DNA from: Granulicella aggregans
Lineage (GTDB): Bacteria > Acidobacteriota > Terriglobia > Terriglobales > Acidobacteriaceae
Assembly (NCBI RefSeq): GCF_025685565.1
Contig: NZ_JAGSYE010000001.1
Coordinates: 930,001 to 994,000, forward strand
Direction of reading: 5' to 3'
Length of the DNA: 64,000 nucleotides
Made by a program: the position numbers and the translations under genes. Shown piece by piece: positions 34,116 to 41,769 of the stretch; position 1 is the first letter of the stretch; each line of letters opens with the position of its first letter. The notes beneath the pieces were generated by a model. The model did not search any database, was not told the origin of the DNA, and saw nothing but the letters and a program-made list of their open reading frames with translations.

Positions 34116-35024
34116 ATGAAGGCTGTGGTTTTGCATGAGTACGGTGGACCGTCGAAGCTGAAGTATGAAGACTTTGAAGATCCCAAGCCGGGACCAGGTG
34201 AGGTGCTGGTTCGAGTCGCCGCGAGCAGCGTGAATCCGGTGGACTACAAGATGCGCTCGGGTGCGGCGAAGGAACGGTTTCCGGTGGCCTTCCCTGGGAT
34301 ACTGGGCCGCGATGTCTCGGGTCTGGTGCGTGAGGTGGGCGAAGGAGTTACGGGATTCGCTCCGGCGCAGAGGGTGATGGCGCTGGCTCATGCGACCTAT
34401 GCGGAGTTGACGGTGGTGAAGGCTGACGAGTTGACGCTGGTTCCGGAGGGGCTGGACCTGGTGGAGGCGGCGGCGCTTCCGCTGGTGTCGCTGACGGGGG
34501 AGCAGCTGATCTCGCGTGGGACGGGCATCAAGCAGGGTGAGACGGTGCTAATCTCGGGCGCAATGGGAAGCGTGGGCAGGGCGGCGATCTTTACGGCGAA
34601 GAAGGCCGGGGCGACGGTGATCGCGGGAGTCAAGAAGTCGCAGTTGGATGCGGCGAAGGAGCTGGGAGCGGACGAGGTGGTCGCGCTCGATGATAAGGAG
34701 GCGATGGCGAAGGTGGGATTCATGGATGCGGTCGCCGATACGGTTGGGGGCGAGACGGGAGAGATGCTGCTGGGGAAGGTGAAGCAGGGTGGGGTGTTCG
34801 CTTCGGTAGTGGGGCCGCCCCCGGGAGCGAAGCTGCACCCAACGGTGAAGATCGTTCCGGTGATGGCGGTGCCCGATCCGGTAAAGCTGGCGGAGATGGC
34901 GGCGGAGGTTGTGGCGGGAAGGTACAAGATCCCGATCGACAGGATGTTGCCGCTGGCCGAGGCTGCCGATGGGCAGGTGGCGGCGGAGAAGGGTGGGATT
35001 GGGAAGGTGTTGCTGCTGGCTTGA
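34116..35024 (+). CDS. Zinc-independent quinone oxidoreductase / MDR alcohol dehydrogenase-like
   Basis: 302 residues from the ATG at 34116, preceded by CAGGAGGTGAG. The GroES-like N-domain contains YGGPSKLKYEDFEDPKPGPG and SSVNPVDYKMRSG. The Rossmann domain has the nucleotide motif ISGAMGSVGRAAIFTAKKAG, like the AxxGxxG of quinone oxidoreductases. The catalytic zinc cysteine of classical ADHs is absent. It probably reduces quinones or enones with NADPH. The in-frame extension upstream is an A repeat and is excluded. Confidence 0.9.
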   Translation: MKAVVLHEYGGPSKLKYEDFEDPKPGPGEVLVRVAASSVNPVDYKMRSGAAKERFPVAFPGILGRDVSGLVREVGEGVTGFAPAQRVMALAHATYAELTVVKADELTLVPEGLDLVEAAALPLVSLTGEQLISRGTGIKQGETVLISGAMGSVGRAAIFTAKKAGATVIAGVKKSQLDAAKELGADEVVALDDKEAMAKVGFMDAVADTVGGETGEMLLGKVKQGGVFASVVGPPPGAKLHPTVKIVPVMAVPDPVKLAEMAAEVVAGRYKIPIDRMLPLAEAADGQVAAEKGGIGKVLLLA

Positions 35025-35061
35025 GGGGTTGGTGGACACGGTTCACGATTGGGCGGTTTAC

Positions 35062-35193
35062 GTCCCACCCATCGCGAGAGACAGAGGCGCGATGGATGGG
35101 GCACCCGGAGTGGATTGCGGGGAATGAAGAGCAAAGGCAAAGGCGAAATGCGGGGGTCTCTCTCCACTTCGCTTCGCTCCGGTCGAGATGACG
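35062..35193. repeat. Intergenic repeat tract: A and B
   Basis: A standard A element at 35062-35107 begins 38 nt after the oxidoreductase stop. The B element at 35146-35193 has a 2-nt TC expansion in its GGTCTCTCTCCAC segment. Confidence 0.9.
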
Positions 35194-35202
35194 TATCTTT
35201 TT

Positions 35203-35243
35203 GCTATCCGCTATCCGCTATCCGCTATCCGCTATCCGCTATT
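35203..35243 (+). repeat. Heptamer tandem repeat (GCTATCC)5-6
   Basis: Five exact copies of GCTATCC followed by a degenerate sixth, directly after a B element. The copy number may vary between strains. Confidence 0.9.
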
Positions 35244-35272
35244 CAGGACAAGCACCTTGCGTGCCCGGTCGA

Positions 35273-35812
35273 TTACACCGCCATCATGTCGCTGAGCGTG
35301 AGGACGGTGCGCCAGTTGCGTTGGGTGCCGGTGGTCTTCAGGGTGGAGTCGAACCAGGTGGCGGTTAGCCTGGTCTTTGCGGCCCCGTTGGGGAGATGGA
35401 GATAGAGGTCGCGACCGATGAGGGCGAACTCGTCGGGGGCGGAACGAGTGGGATCGAGTTTGGCGATCTGCCCGGCTGAGGGAACGCCGGCCAGGAACAT
35501 GACATGGAGCCAGGATGGGTCGATGCCCGATTGCAGATAGGGATTGGTGGTGATGGTGGTTGTGATCTCGGCGGCGGAGCGGATGACTACAGGAACTTTC
35601 AGGCTGAACTGCTCGCCGATCTGGGCGCGTACTTTTGCGGCTACTTTGTCTGGATGGGCGGCGCGGAAGACTACGTTGCCGCTCTGGATGTAGGTCTTGA
35701 TGTCTTCTGCGCCGGACTGGCGGAAGAGCTCCGCGAGGGATTTCATGGGGAGGATGTTCTTGCCTCCGACGTTGATGCCGCGGAGGAGAGCTACGGAGAG
35801 TGGATGGCTCAT
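35273..35812 (-). CDS. DUF1697-family protein
   Basis: 179 residues, beginning MSHPLSVALLRGINVGGKN and continuing with MKSLAELFRQSG, IKTYIQSGNVVF and NPYLQSGIDPSWLHVMFL, which are diagnostic for the DUF1697 family (function unknown). The ATG overlaps the stop of the antiporter gene by 4 nt (ATGA), so the two are translationally coupled. An open frame extends far upstream but has no homology-like content; only this part is real. Confidence 0.9.
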   Translation of the reverse strand: MSHPLSVALLRGINVGGKNILPMKSLAELFRQSGAEDIKTYIQSGNVVFRAAHPDKVAAKVRAQIGEQFSLKVPVVIRSAAEITTTITTNPYLQSGIDPSWLHVMFLAGVPSAGQIAKLDPTRSAPDEFALIGRDLYLHLPNGAAKTRLTATWFDSTLKTTGTQRNWRTVLTLSDMMAV

Positions 35813-37071
35813 GCGGCCTCCTTGTCCTTGATCCTGGGGCGCTTGATCTTGAGCTTGCCGACCACCAGGTCCATCGATCCGCCCTGCACGACGATCGAGA
35901 AGAGGACGACGGAGTAGGTGGCGACGAGGATCCAGCTGCGTCCCTGCTGGAGCGGGACGGCGAGGGCGAGTGCGAGCGAGAGGCCGCCGCGCAGGCCGCC
36001 CCAACTTAAGGTGCGGATGGAGCTGAGGTAGCCGGGCTCGATGGTACGCATGATGCCGACGATGAGGGCGACGGTAGCGAAGCGGACGAGGGTGACGACG
36101 ACGATGGCGAGGCCGCCTGAACGGAGGGCGAGGCCGCTGAAGGGGATGGCCAGGATCATGAGGCCGAGAAGGACGAAGAGGACGGCGTTCTGGACCTCGT
36201 CGATGACCTCCCAGAAGCGGTCGAGGCTTTCGTGGGCGATCTCGGCGTGGCGGTGGGTGAGGTTGAAGCGGCGGAGGGCGATGCCGGCGGCGACGGCTTC
36301 GAGAGGAGCGGAGATGGAGAGGCGCTCGGCGAGGGCGTAGCCACCGAGGGCAAGGGCGATGGTCATGAGGATCTCGACCTGGTAGGCGTCGACAGCACGC
36401 ATCAGGCTCGATGCGATGAAGGCGAGGGCGATGCCGAGGAGAAGGCCGCCGCCGGCCTTGAGGATGAGGAAGCCGGCGACATCGACGAAGGTGGGCTGGG
36501 TGCCGCGTGAGGCTTCGAGGAGGGCGATGAAGAGGACGGCGCCGACGCCGTCGTTGAAGAGGGACTCGCCGGCGAGCTGGGCCTGGATGTTGCGAGGGAC
36601 GCCGACGCGGCGGAGGAGTTCGAGGACGGCGATGGGGTCGGTGGGAGAGATGAGGGCGCCGAAGAAGAGGCAGGCGAGCCATGTGGTGTGGAGGCCGATG
36701 GCGGGGAGCAGAAGCCACATGAGGCCGGCGCTGGCTGCGGCGGCGAGGAGGGTCCCGGGAAGCGAGAGCAGGGTGACGAGGAGCTTTTCGCGGCCAAGGG
36801 CTTCGAGGTCGAGCAGGAACGATCCGGCGAAGAGCAGCAGGGGGAGCATGCCGTGGAGGATGAGGTTTTCGAAGTCGATGGCACCGACGAGGCCCATGGC
36901 CCAGGTGTGGACGGCGGGATGGCCTGCGCTGATGGCGAGCAGGATGAGCGAGGCGATGACGGTGAGCAGCATGGTCCCGATGGTGATCGGGAGCTTGAGC
37001 CAGCGGCGGCTTACCCAGCCGAAGACGGCTGCGGTGGTGACCATGAGGCTGATGAGTTCGAGCTTCGACAT
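35809..37071 (-). CDS. CPA1-family Na+(K+)/H+ antiporter
   Basis: The 420-residue protein has about 12 membrane helices. Family signatures are HGMLPLLLFAGSFLLDLE near 73-90, FGALISPTDPIAVLELLRR near 137-155 (ion-binding ISPTDP) and LAGESLFNDGVGAVLF near 166-181 (ESLFND). An Arg-rich SWGGLRGGLSLALAL matches the C-terminal transport core. It exchanges cations for protons across the inner membrane. The large cytosolic C-terminal domain of some homologues is absent. Confidence 0.94.
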   Translation of the reverse strand: MSKLELISLMVTTAAVFGWVSRRWLKLPITIGTMLLTVIASLILLAISAGHPAVHTWAMGLVGAIDFENLILHGMLPLLLFAGSFLLDLEALGREKLLVTLLSLPGTLLAAAASAGLMWLLLPAIGLHTTWLACLFFGALISPTDPIAVLELLRRVGVPRNIQAQLAGESLFNDGVGAVLFIALLEASRGTQPTFVDVAGFLILKAGGGLLLGIALAFIASSLMRAVDAYQVEILMTIALALGGYALAERLSISAPLEAVAAGIALRRFNLTHRHAEIAHESLDRFWEVIDEVQNAVLFVLLGLMILAIPFSGLALRSGGLAIVVVTLVRFATVALIVGIMRTIEPGYLSSIRTLSWGGLRGGLSLALALAVPLQQGRSWILVATYSVVLFSIVVQGGSMDLVVGKLKIKRPRIKDKEAA

Positions 37072-37117
37072 GGGGTGGGTTCAGTGTAGCGGGCGGGTGT
37101 GGTGAAGCGCGGTGACT

Positions 37118-37394
37118 GGTGTTTGAAAGCTGCTAGCGGTCGCGGTGATTCGAGAGGCGTGGCGGGTCCTTCGACTCCGTCTCTCGAGATAAGGCTGCGA
37201 GAGACCTCGCTCAGGATGACGGCAAGAGCAAGAGCAAGAACAAGAACAAGAGCAAGGGCAAATACAAATGCGGGGGCTCTCCACTGCGCGACGGACGGTG
37301 AAGCTGTCCGCCGCTTCGGTCGAGATGACGATTCTCTTTGGGGAGGGGCCTTTTACGAAGCGCTGTCGGACTCAACGCTTCGGTCGAGATGACG
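37118..37394. repeat. Composite repeat: long C, hexamer tract, long B, partial B
   Basis: The C element at 37118-37229 carries GTCTCTCG and CGAGAGAC arms around AGATAAGGCTG. An imperfect hexamer tract (AAGAGC/AAGAAC, 37223-37260) follows. The B element at 37267-37331 has CGACGGAC and GTCCGCCG around GGTGAAGCT. A partial B end (CTTCGGTCGAGATGACGG) lies at 37374-37394. The sequence from there to the next gene at 37558 shows nothing recognised. Confidence 0.88.
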
Positions 37395-37557
37395 GACTCT
37401 TTGAGGAGGCCATTATCGGCGAGTGCTGCTTGTCGGCACGAGGTTCATGGGAAATTTACGCGGATTGGGTTATTCGTAACCTCGAAAGTGCGCGGCGGTG
37501 ACTGGTCTACACCTGTTGTGTGATTCGCGGAGGCTTGGGTGCGTTTAGCATCGGAGT

Positions 37558-37989
37558 ATGGAAGACGATCTTCGCGAACATCTCGAAAAGCTCGAGCGGA
37601 CGGTGGCTGAGTTGGAACGCGTGTCGAAGCGCGCGCTGGGCTTTGTCAACACGGTCGAGTACCGGGGTATTGCGTTCAATGTGGGCAAGCGGTTTGTGAT
37701 TGCGGACCTGACTCCGCTGTCGTTCTTTCATCTCGTCGAGCACATCCAGGAGGATGGGATCGAGGCGGCAGTGGTGCGTCTGTATGAGCGGCTGGGGCCG
37801 TTGCTTTCGTGCCGCCACGACTGGACTCCGCTGAAGCGCGAGGAAGATGAGCGGATGCGCGCGATTGTGGGGATCGAGAAGCATCCGGGAGCTCCGGGGC
37901 CGTATATCTGCAAGAGCTGCACGGCGTACGCGCTGGGGAATCCGTTGCCGATCGTCGGGCGGACTCGCTATGGGGCGGAAGTGGAGTAG
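37558..37989 (+). CDS. Hypothetical protein with central CHD...CKSC motif
   Basis: 143 residues. An N-terminal coiled coil (LREHLEKLERTVAELERVSK) leads into a mixed region with LGPLLSCRHDWTPLKREED and GPYICKSCTAYALGNPLP. The two cysteine positions (SCRHD, CKSC) could bind a metal. GGAG precedes the ATG. I do not recognise the family. Confidence 0.72.
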   Translation: MEDDLREHLEKLERTVAELERVSKRALGFVNTVEYRGIAFNVGKRFVIADLTPLSFFHLVEHIQEDGIEAAVVRLYERLGPLLSCRHDWTPLKREEDERMRAIVGIEKHPGAPGPYICKSCTAYALGNPLPIVGRTRYGAEVE

Positions 37990-38116
37990 GGCAGGTTTCG
38001 ATTCGGGGTGCTCGTGAAATGAGTCTCCGTTTATGCTTGCGAGGCGTGGCAGAACAGGCATAGCGTTACGCTGTCGTTTGGCGGAGCCGTCGCCGCTGGG
38101 CGCGTGAGGTGCTGCT

Positions 38117-38314
38117 ATGGGCCTTCGCTGTCTTCAAATCATGTTGCAGGCTGTGGGTTTCCTGTTGCTGTTTGCGGGCGGGTTTCCGGTGATGCTGTTT
38201 CTTCACTTTGAGGAGCCGTTGCAGACAGCGTTGATCGCTTCGAAGCTGGTGATGCTGCCGGTGGGTGCTATGTGTTTGCTTGCGGGTATGCAGATACGGG
38301 TGAAGCACCGGTAG
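38117..38314 (+). CDS. Small two-helix membrane protein
   Basis: 65 residues with hydrophobic helices at about 5-29 (CLQIMLQAVGFLLLFAGGFPV) and 38-57 (TALIASKLVMLPVGAMCLLA), and a basic C-terminus (RVKHR). GAGGTG lies upstream of the ATG. The function is unknown. Confidence 0.55.
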   Translation: MGLRCLQIMLQAVGFLLLFAGGFPVMLFLHFEEPLQTALIASKLVMLPVGAMCLLAGMQIRVKHR

Positions 38315-38340
38315 AGACGTATTGCCAGCGATAATCTCTT

Positions 38341-38790
38341 ATGGACGAGTTGGACTGGGACGATCCGACGGTTGAAGAAGATTGGTGCGGCGACCGTCGC
38401 CGGGCAGTTACGGAGTACCTTGCCAGAGAAGGCGTCGAATATGGCGAGGTTGGTTTGTGGCCGGCGTGGCATGTTGTACCTTACGTCTCGATCTGGGCCA
38501 TCGAGAGTCTGAGGGTGCCTGGCTATGTGGGGTGGTGGGCGATCAGCGGCGACCTTCCGACAGACTACCTTTCCGCCGCGACCATCAAGCATCCTCGAGA
38601 GGCGATGCTTGCCTTTGCGGATACATGGAAGGATGTCGCGGAGTCCATGAGCAAGGGGGTGCCGCATCCCCACATACGTCTCGGGCCAGCGGAACCTGAC
38701 CCTGAGCTTGCATCTCTACTGGAGAGGCGTTCGAATGCCCTTCGTCTGTTGGCTGAGGATGATTCGCAGTGGGGCGCTGAGTACGATTAG
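38341..38790 (+). CDS. DUF4826-like protein
   Basis: 149 residues containing PYVSIWAIES, GYVGWWAISGDLPTDYLSA and IKHPREAMLAFADTWKDVA, which I associate with DUF4826 (function unknown). It is acidic at both ends and soluble. It sits 26 nt after a small membrane-protein ORF. Confidence 0.78.
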   Translation: MDELDWDDPTVEEDWCGDRRRAVTEYLAREGVEYGEVGLWPAWHVVPYVSIWAIESLRVPGYVGWWAISGDLPTDYLSAATIKHPREAMLAFADTWKDVAESMSKGVPHPHIRLGPAEPDPELASLLERRSNALRLLAEDDSQWGAEYD

Positions 38791-38918
38791 TCGAAGCCGA
38801 CGGCGTGGGAGTTTTCATGCGACGGGGGTGTTAGCGGGTGACACTCTTGCCGTATTGTTCCTTGCGCCGATGTAGGGCATTGTCAAAGGAGAACCTGGCA
38901 CGCGTTTAGGAGGAATCC

Positions 38919-39098
38919 GTGGACAAGCCTACACACATCGAACGCGCTGAAACGTACGTCATACCCTGGCACTTCAAAGCTCAGGACCCCGAGAATGGAC
39001 GAGACTGTGTCCTGATCGCCACAATGCTGGGGGACGAGATGCAGACGATCTCGTTGCATGCCGGGCATTTGGAAGATGAGCCGCTTTCGCTCACGTAG
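38919..39098 (+). CDS. Small hypothetical protein (59 aa)
   Basis: GTG start at 38919 with a strong TTTAGGAGGAATCC Shine-Dalgarno. The product begins MDKPTHIERAETYVIPWHF and ends HAGHLEDEPLSLT. It contains a beta-like VLIATMLGDEMQTISLH core. No family is recognised; the ribosome binding site and host-like codons support it. Confidence 0.55.
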   Translation: MDKPTHIERAETYVIPWHFKAQDPENGRDCVLIATMLGDEMQTISLHAGHLEDEPLSLT

Positions 39099-39119
39099 CG
39101 GTCGGCGGGTAAGGTAGAC

Positions 39120-39144
39120 GCAGATTCCCTTCGGGAATGACAAA
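39120..39144. repeat. D element
   Basis: GCAGATTCCCTTCGGGAATG followed by ACAAAG, directly after the 59-residue ORF and before rnpA. Confidence 0.85.
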
Positions 39145-39220
39145 GAGATCAGGCGGATGCTGTCCGTTGCCTAAGGCCGCCGGGTATACAGGCGTAGGTC
39201 GGGCGCTTTAGGCTTGTGTC

Positions 39221-39610
39221 ATGGCCCATTTGATCTTTCGCCTTCGGAAACATGCCGACTACCAGCGGGTTTATAAGGCGAGCCGCAAGCAGTTCTCCAA
39301 GCAGATGAGCTATTTTTTTACGCTGCGGACGGCACTGGAGATTGCTGGCGACCCTGACGGCGCGACGGGGGCGCGGGTGGGGCTGACGGTGGGCAAGGTG
39401 ATGGGCAAGGCGGTCGACCGGAACCGCATCAAGCGGCGGATGCGGGAGGCGGTGCGGAAGAACCTCGGGGCGCTGACGACGCCGGTGGACGTGGTGCTGC
39501 ATCCGCGGCGGTCGGTGATCGACCTGGAGTTTGCGCAGTTGGAGCGCGAGGTGGGGACGGTGTTCAAGACGATTCAGAAGCTGGCGGCGCGGATGCCTCC
39601 GGCGGCGTGA
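39221..39610 (+). CDS. rnpA: Ribonuclease P protein component
   Basis: 129 residues. The RNR signature GKAVDRNRIKRRMREAVR is intact, preceded by RVGLTVGKVMGKA. The N-terminus (FRLRKHADYQRVYKASRK) matches the family. It assists the RNase P RNA in 5'-maturation of tRNA. It is followed after 6 nt by yidD. rpmH, usually its direct upstream neighbour, lies about 5.4 kb away here. Confidence 0.95.
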   Translation: MAHLIFRLRKHADYQRVYKASRKQFSKQMSYFFTLRTALEIAGDPDGATGARVGLTVGKVMGKAVDRNRIKRRMREAVRKNLGALTTPVDVVLHPRRSVIDLEFAQLEREVGTVFKTIQKLAARMPPAA

Positions 39611-39616
39611 TCGCCT

Positions 39617-39868
39617 GTGGGTGAATCGGTGGAACGCGATGGGGCGCTGTTGCGGGCGGTCTTCTTTGTGTACAAGCGGGTGCTGTCGCCGGTGGCTCAT
39701 GCGGTGAGCCCGACGCAGTGTTTGTATCTGCCGACGTGTTCGGAGTATGCGTATGTGGCGCTGCACCGGTTCGGGGTGTGGCGGGGGTCGTGGCTGGCGG
39801 TGAAGCGGTTGGGGAGGTGTCATCCGTTTGCTAAGGGTGGGTTCGATCCGGTGCCGGAGCGGGATTGA
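39617..39868 (+). CDS. yidD: Membrane protein insertion efficiency factor YidD
   Basis: 83 residues from GTG 39617. It contains the family sequence [35 protein letters not shown] and [16 protein letters not shown]. It assists Sec/YidC-dependent membrane insertion. It is coupled to rnpA. The yidC gene that commonly follows is absent; the next gene is on the opposite strand. Confidence 0.95.
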   Translation: MGESVERDGALLRAVFFVYKRVLSPVAHAVSPTQCLYLPTCSEYAYVALHRFGVWRGSWLAVKRLGRCHPFAKGGFDPVPERD

Positions 39869-39899
39869 GCCTGGACGTCGGGCATCAGCGCCAGCCGGA

Positions 39900-40622
39900 T
39901 TACTTCGCGACAGCAGGCAGCAGAATCCGTAAGACATGAGCCGTCCCCGCTCCCTGCGCTCCAATGCGGGCCTTCTCGCCGGGGGCAAGCCATCTCACTT
40001 CTCCGGTGGCCATGCTCTCGCCGGTGGAGAGCTCAATATCGAGCGGCGACAGAGCGATCAGCAGGGAGCCGGCCGCATTCGCTTTTACCGGGCAGGGGGT
40101 TGGGCCGGCGCAGACGATGCGCTCGACGTCTACCGCGGGATTCGAAAACTCGATGACGTCTTCACTCTGCGTAAGGCTGGCGGTAGCTTTGCCGCGAAAG
40201 GGCTCGGGCAGATTGAGATTGGCGCGCTTCAGCTCGACACGCAGGAAGTCCGAGTCGGCATCGCCGAGGTTCTCGATGCTGTGACGCTCGGCCAGCCCCG
40301 CTGCGACGCGGTATGAGCCCAACACTGTTGGAGGCCGCACTGCCGGGACGACCTTGCCGGTCGCCTCGGCATGATCGATGCGGACCTGCCCTGAGGTGTT
40401 CAGGTAGACAAAGACCGTTGCCACGGCAGGATGGTCGTGCACAGGGATCTTCTCGTGGCCGCCGTAGTGGGCGCGAATCGCGGTGACGTTCTCGTTCTCA
40501 AAGATCTTCTGATAGTTCTTCGGCAGGGTCGTGAGCGGATCCTGCGCGCCTGCTCCTGAGGCGGCCACGCCGGCCAACGCCGCTAGCACTATCGCCCACT
40601 TGCCCTTCAACGCATACGACAT
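39900..40622 (-). CDS. Exported cupin-like protein
   Basis: 240 residues with a signal peptide (VLAALAGVAASGAGA-QD). Two tandem beta-barrel halves are suggested: NENVTAIRAHYGGHEKIPVH with HDHPAVATVFVYL (cupin HxH-type metal ligands), and IELSTGESMATGEVRWLAPG further on. Cys pair CAGPTPC lies between. It may be a metal-binding periplasmic protein; no enzyme activity can be assigned. Confidence 0.72.
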   Translation of the reverse strand: MSYALKGKWAIVLAALAGVAASGAGAQDPLTTLPKNYQKIFENENVTAIRAHYGGHEKIPVHDHPAVATVFVYLNTSGQVRIDHAEATGKVVPAVRPPTVLGSYRVAAGLAERHSIENLGDADSDFLRVELKRANLNLPEPFRGKATASLTQSEDVIEFSNPAVDVERIVCAGPTPCPVKANAAGSLLIALSPLDIELSTGESMATGEVRWLAPGEKARIGAQGAGTAHVLRILLPAVAK

Positions 40623-40710
40623 TGGAACCCTCTCGCCGGATTTCGGCGATGCTTCGAGGATATGCCATACGTGCTTCCGTCGAGGGAGTGCCGGCTCAGA
40701 GACAGAAGCG

Positions 40711-40776
40711 TACCTCAGCGGCTAAAGCCGCCATGCGAAGAGATTTGGATATGGCACGGCTGAAGCCGTGCCCTTA
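40711..40776. repeat. Full E element
   Basis: CCTCAGCGGCTAAAGCCGCC followed about 30 nt later by GGCACGGCTGAAGCCGTGCC. Both halves contain a GGCTRAAGCC hairpin. Confidence 0.85.
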
Positions 40777-40887
40777 AGCAGAACAGGGAATTCCGGCAAG
40801 TTTCAAGCAAGACCGGGTATTTCGAGAAGTTCCAGCTTTTCAACACTTTCGCATCGCCTCGACCGTATGGCAGGCGGCACCACCCCA

Positions 40888-40947
40888 GCCGCTCTCGATC
40901 TGCTCTCCAGACTGTTCTCCGATCCGCTCTCCGGTCTGTTCTCCAAT
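40888..40947. repeat. 12-bp tandem repeat
   Basis: Four consecutive 12-bp units (CTGCTCTCCAGA, CTGTTCTCCGAT, CCGCTCTCCGGT, CTGTTCTCCAAT) preceded by a degenerate one, in the divergent spacer 100 nt upstream of msrB. The core CTSTTCTCC-like sequence repeats once per ~1.15 helical turns. Confidence 0.8.
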
Positions 40948-41048
40948 CCGGGGAGTTGTTCTGTAACGTTTTATGGAAGCAGGGCGTCTGATTGGCTAGC
41001 CCTTCGAGGGAGTATCGCAGTACCTTCAATCGGCCGCAGGAGGAGATC

Positions 41049-41648
41049 ATGGCAGCGGAAGATCCGTATCAGAAAGAAGAAACAGGCGTCTGGCCTCGGC
41101 GGGCCTTTCTCGGCGCTAGCGCGGCGGCGATCGTTGGCGTCATCCTCCACTCGCGGTACGCGGCCCAGCCTGTGGAGGCGAATGCCGCTACTCCAAAGGA
41201 CATCCAGATCGTTCAGTTCTCGCCGGCGGGAGAACGCGTGGGGGTCGTGACCGTCCAGACGATCGTCAAGCCGGATGCCGATTGGAAGCAGCAGCTCGAC
41301 GCTGACGCGTACAACGTGACCCGGCATGCAGGCACGGAGCGCGCCTATAGCGGGAAGTACTGGGACAACCACGCCAAGGGCATCTATCAGTGCATCTGCT
41401 GCGGGACGGCGAACTTCAGCTCGGAGACGAAGTTTGAATCCGGAACCGGGTGGCCTAGTTTCTGGCAGGCGATCGCCAAGCAGAATGTGAAGGAGAGCAC
41501 GGACGGTTCCTTCGGCATGCTGCGCACGGCGGTCTCGTGCCCGCGGTGCGACGCCCACCTCGGGCACGTCTTTGACGACGGCCCGAAGCCGACCGGGCTG
41601 CGCTACTGTATGAACTCGGTGGCGCTTGAATTTGTGAAACTGGCTTGA
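41049..41648 (+). CDS. msrB: Exported peptide-methionine (R)-S-oxide reductase
   Basis: The ATG at 41049 follows AGGAGGAGATC and gives 199 residues. A twin-arginine-like signal (WPRRAFLGASAAA, Arg17-Arg18) suggests Tat export. The MsrB domain has zinc cysteines in CICCG and CPRCD, ESGTGWPSFW substrate-site sequence, and the catalytic RYCMNS cysteine near 188. It reduces methionine-R-sulfoxide in proteins, here probably in the periplasm. A strong hairpin lies 40 nt after the stop. Confidence 0.93.
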   Translation: MAAEDPYQKEETGVWPRRAFLGASAAAIVGVILHSRYAAQPVEANAATPKDIQIVQFSPAGERVGVVTVQTIVKPDADWKQQLDADAYNVTRHAGTERAYSGKYWDNHAKGIYQCICCGTANFSSETKFESGTGWPSFWQAIAKQNVKESTDGSFGMLRTAVSCPRCDAHLGHVFDDGPKPTGLRYCMNSVALEFVKLA

Positions 41649-41688
41649 GGGACGGTCTGTCTACGTCGTGTGGGCTTGCGGTGTGCGA

Positions 41689-41725
41689 AGGGATCGGTTA
41701 AGGGCACGACCCTTAACCGATCCCT
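41689..41725. terminator. Bidirectional terminator between msrB and DHA2 exporter
   Basis: Arms GGGATCGGTTAAGGG and CCCTTAACCGATCCC (15 bp, perfect, extended by one A-T pair) around CACGA, between convergent genes. No long T-run is present. Confidence 0.8.
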
Positions 41726-41769
41726 GGGATTTCGGCACGCTTGTACGGGTTGGCGCGGGGCGACGTCGT

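Noticed and set aside
35273..36718. A 481-codon minus-strand frame that would fuse a long Arg/His/Pro-rich segment to DUF1697
   Set aside because: The upstream two thirds are an alternate frame of the antiporter gene with shadow-like composition. The real DUF1697 start overlaps the antiporter stop (ATGA).
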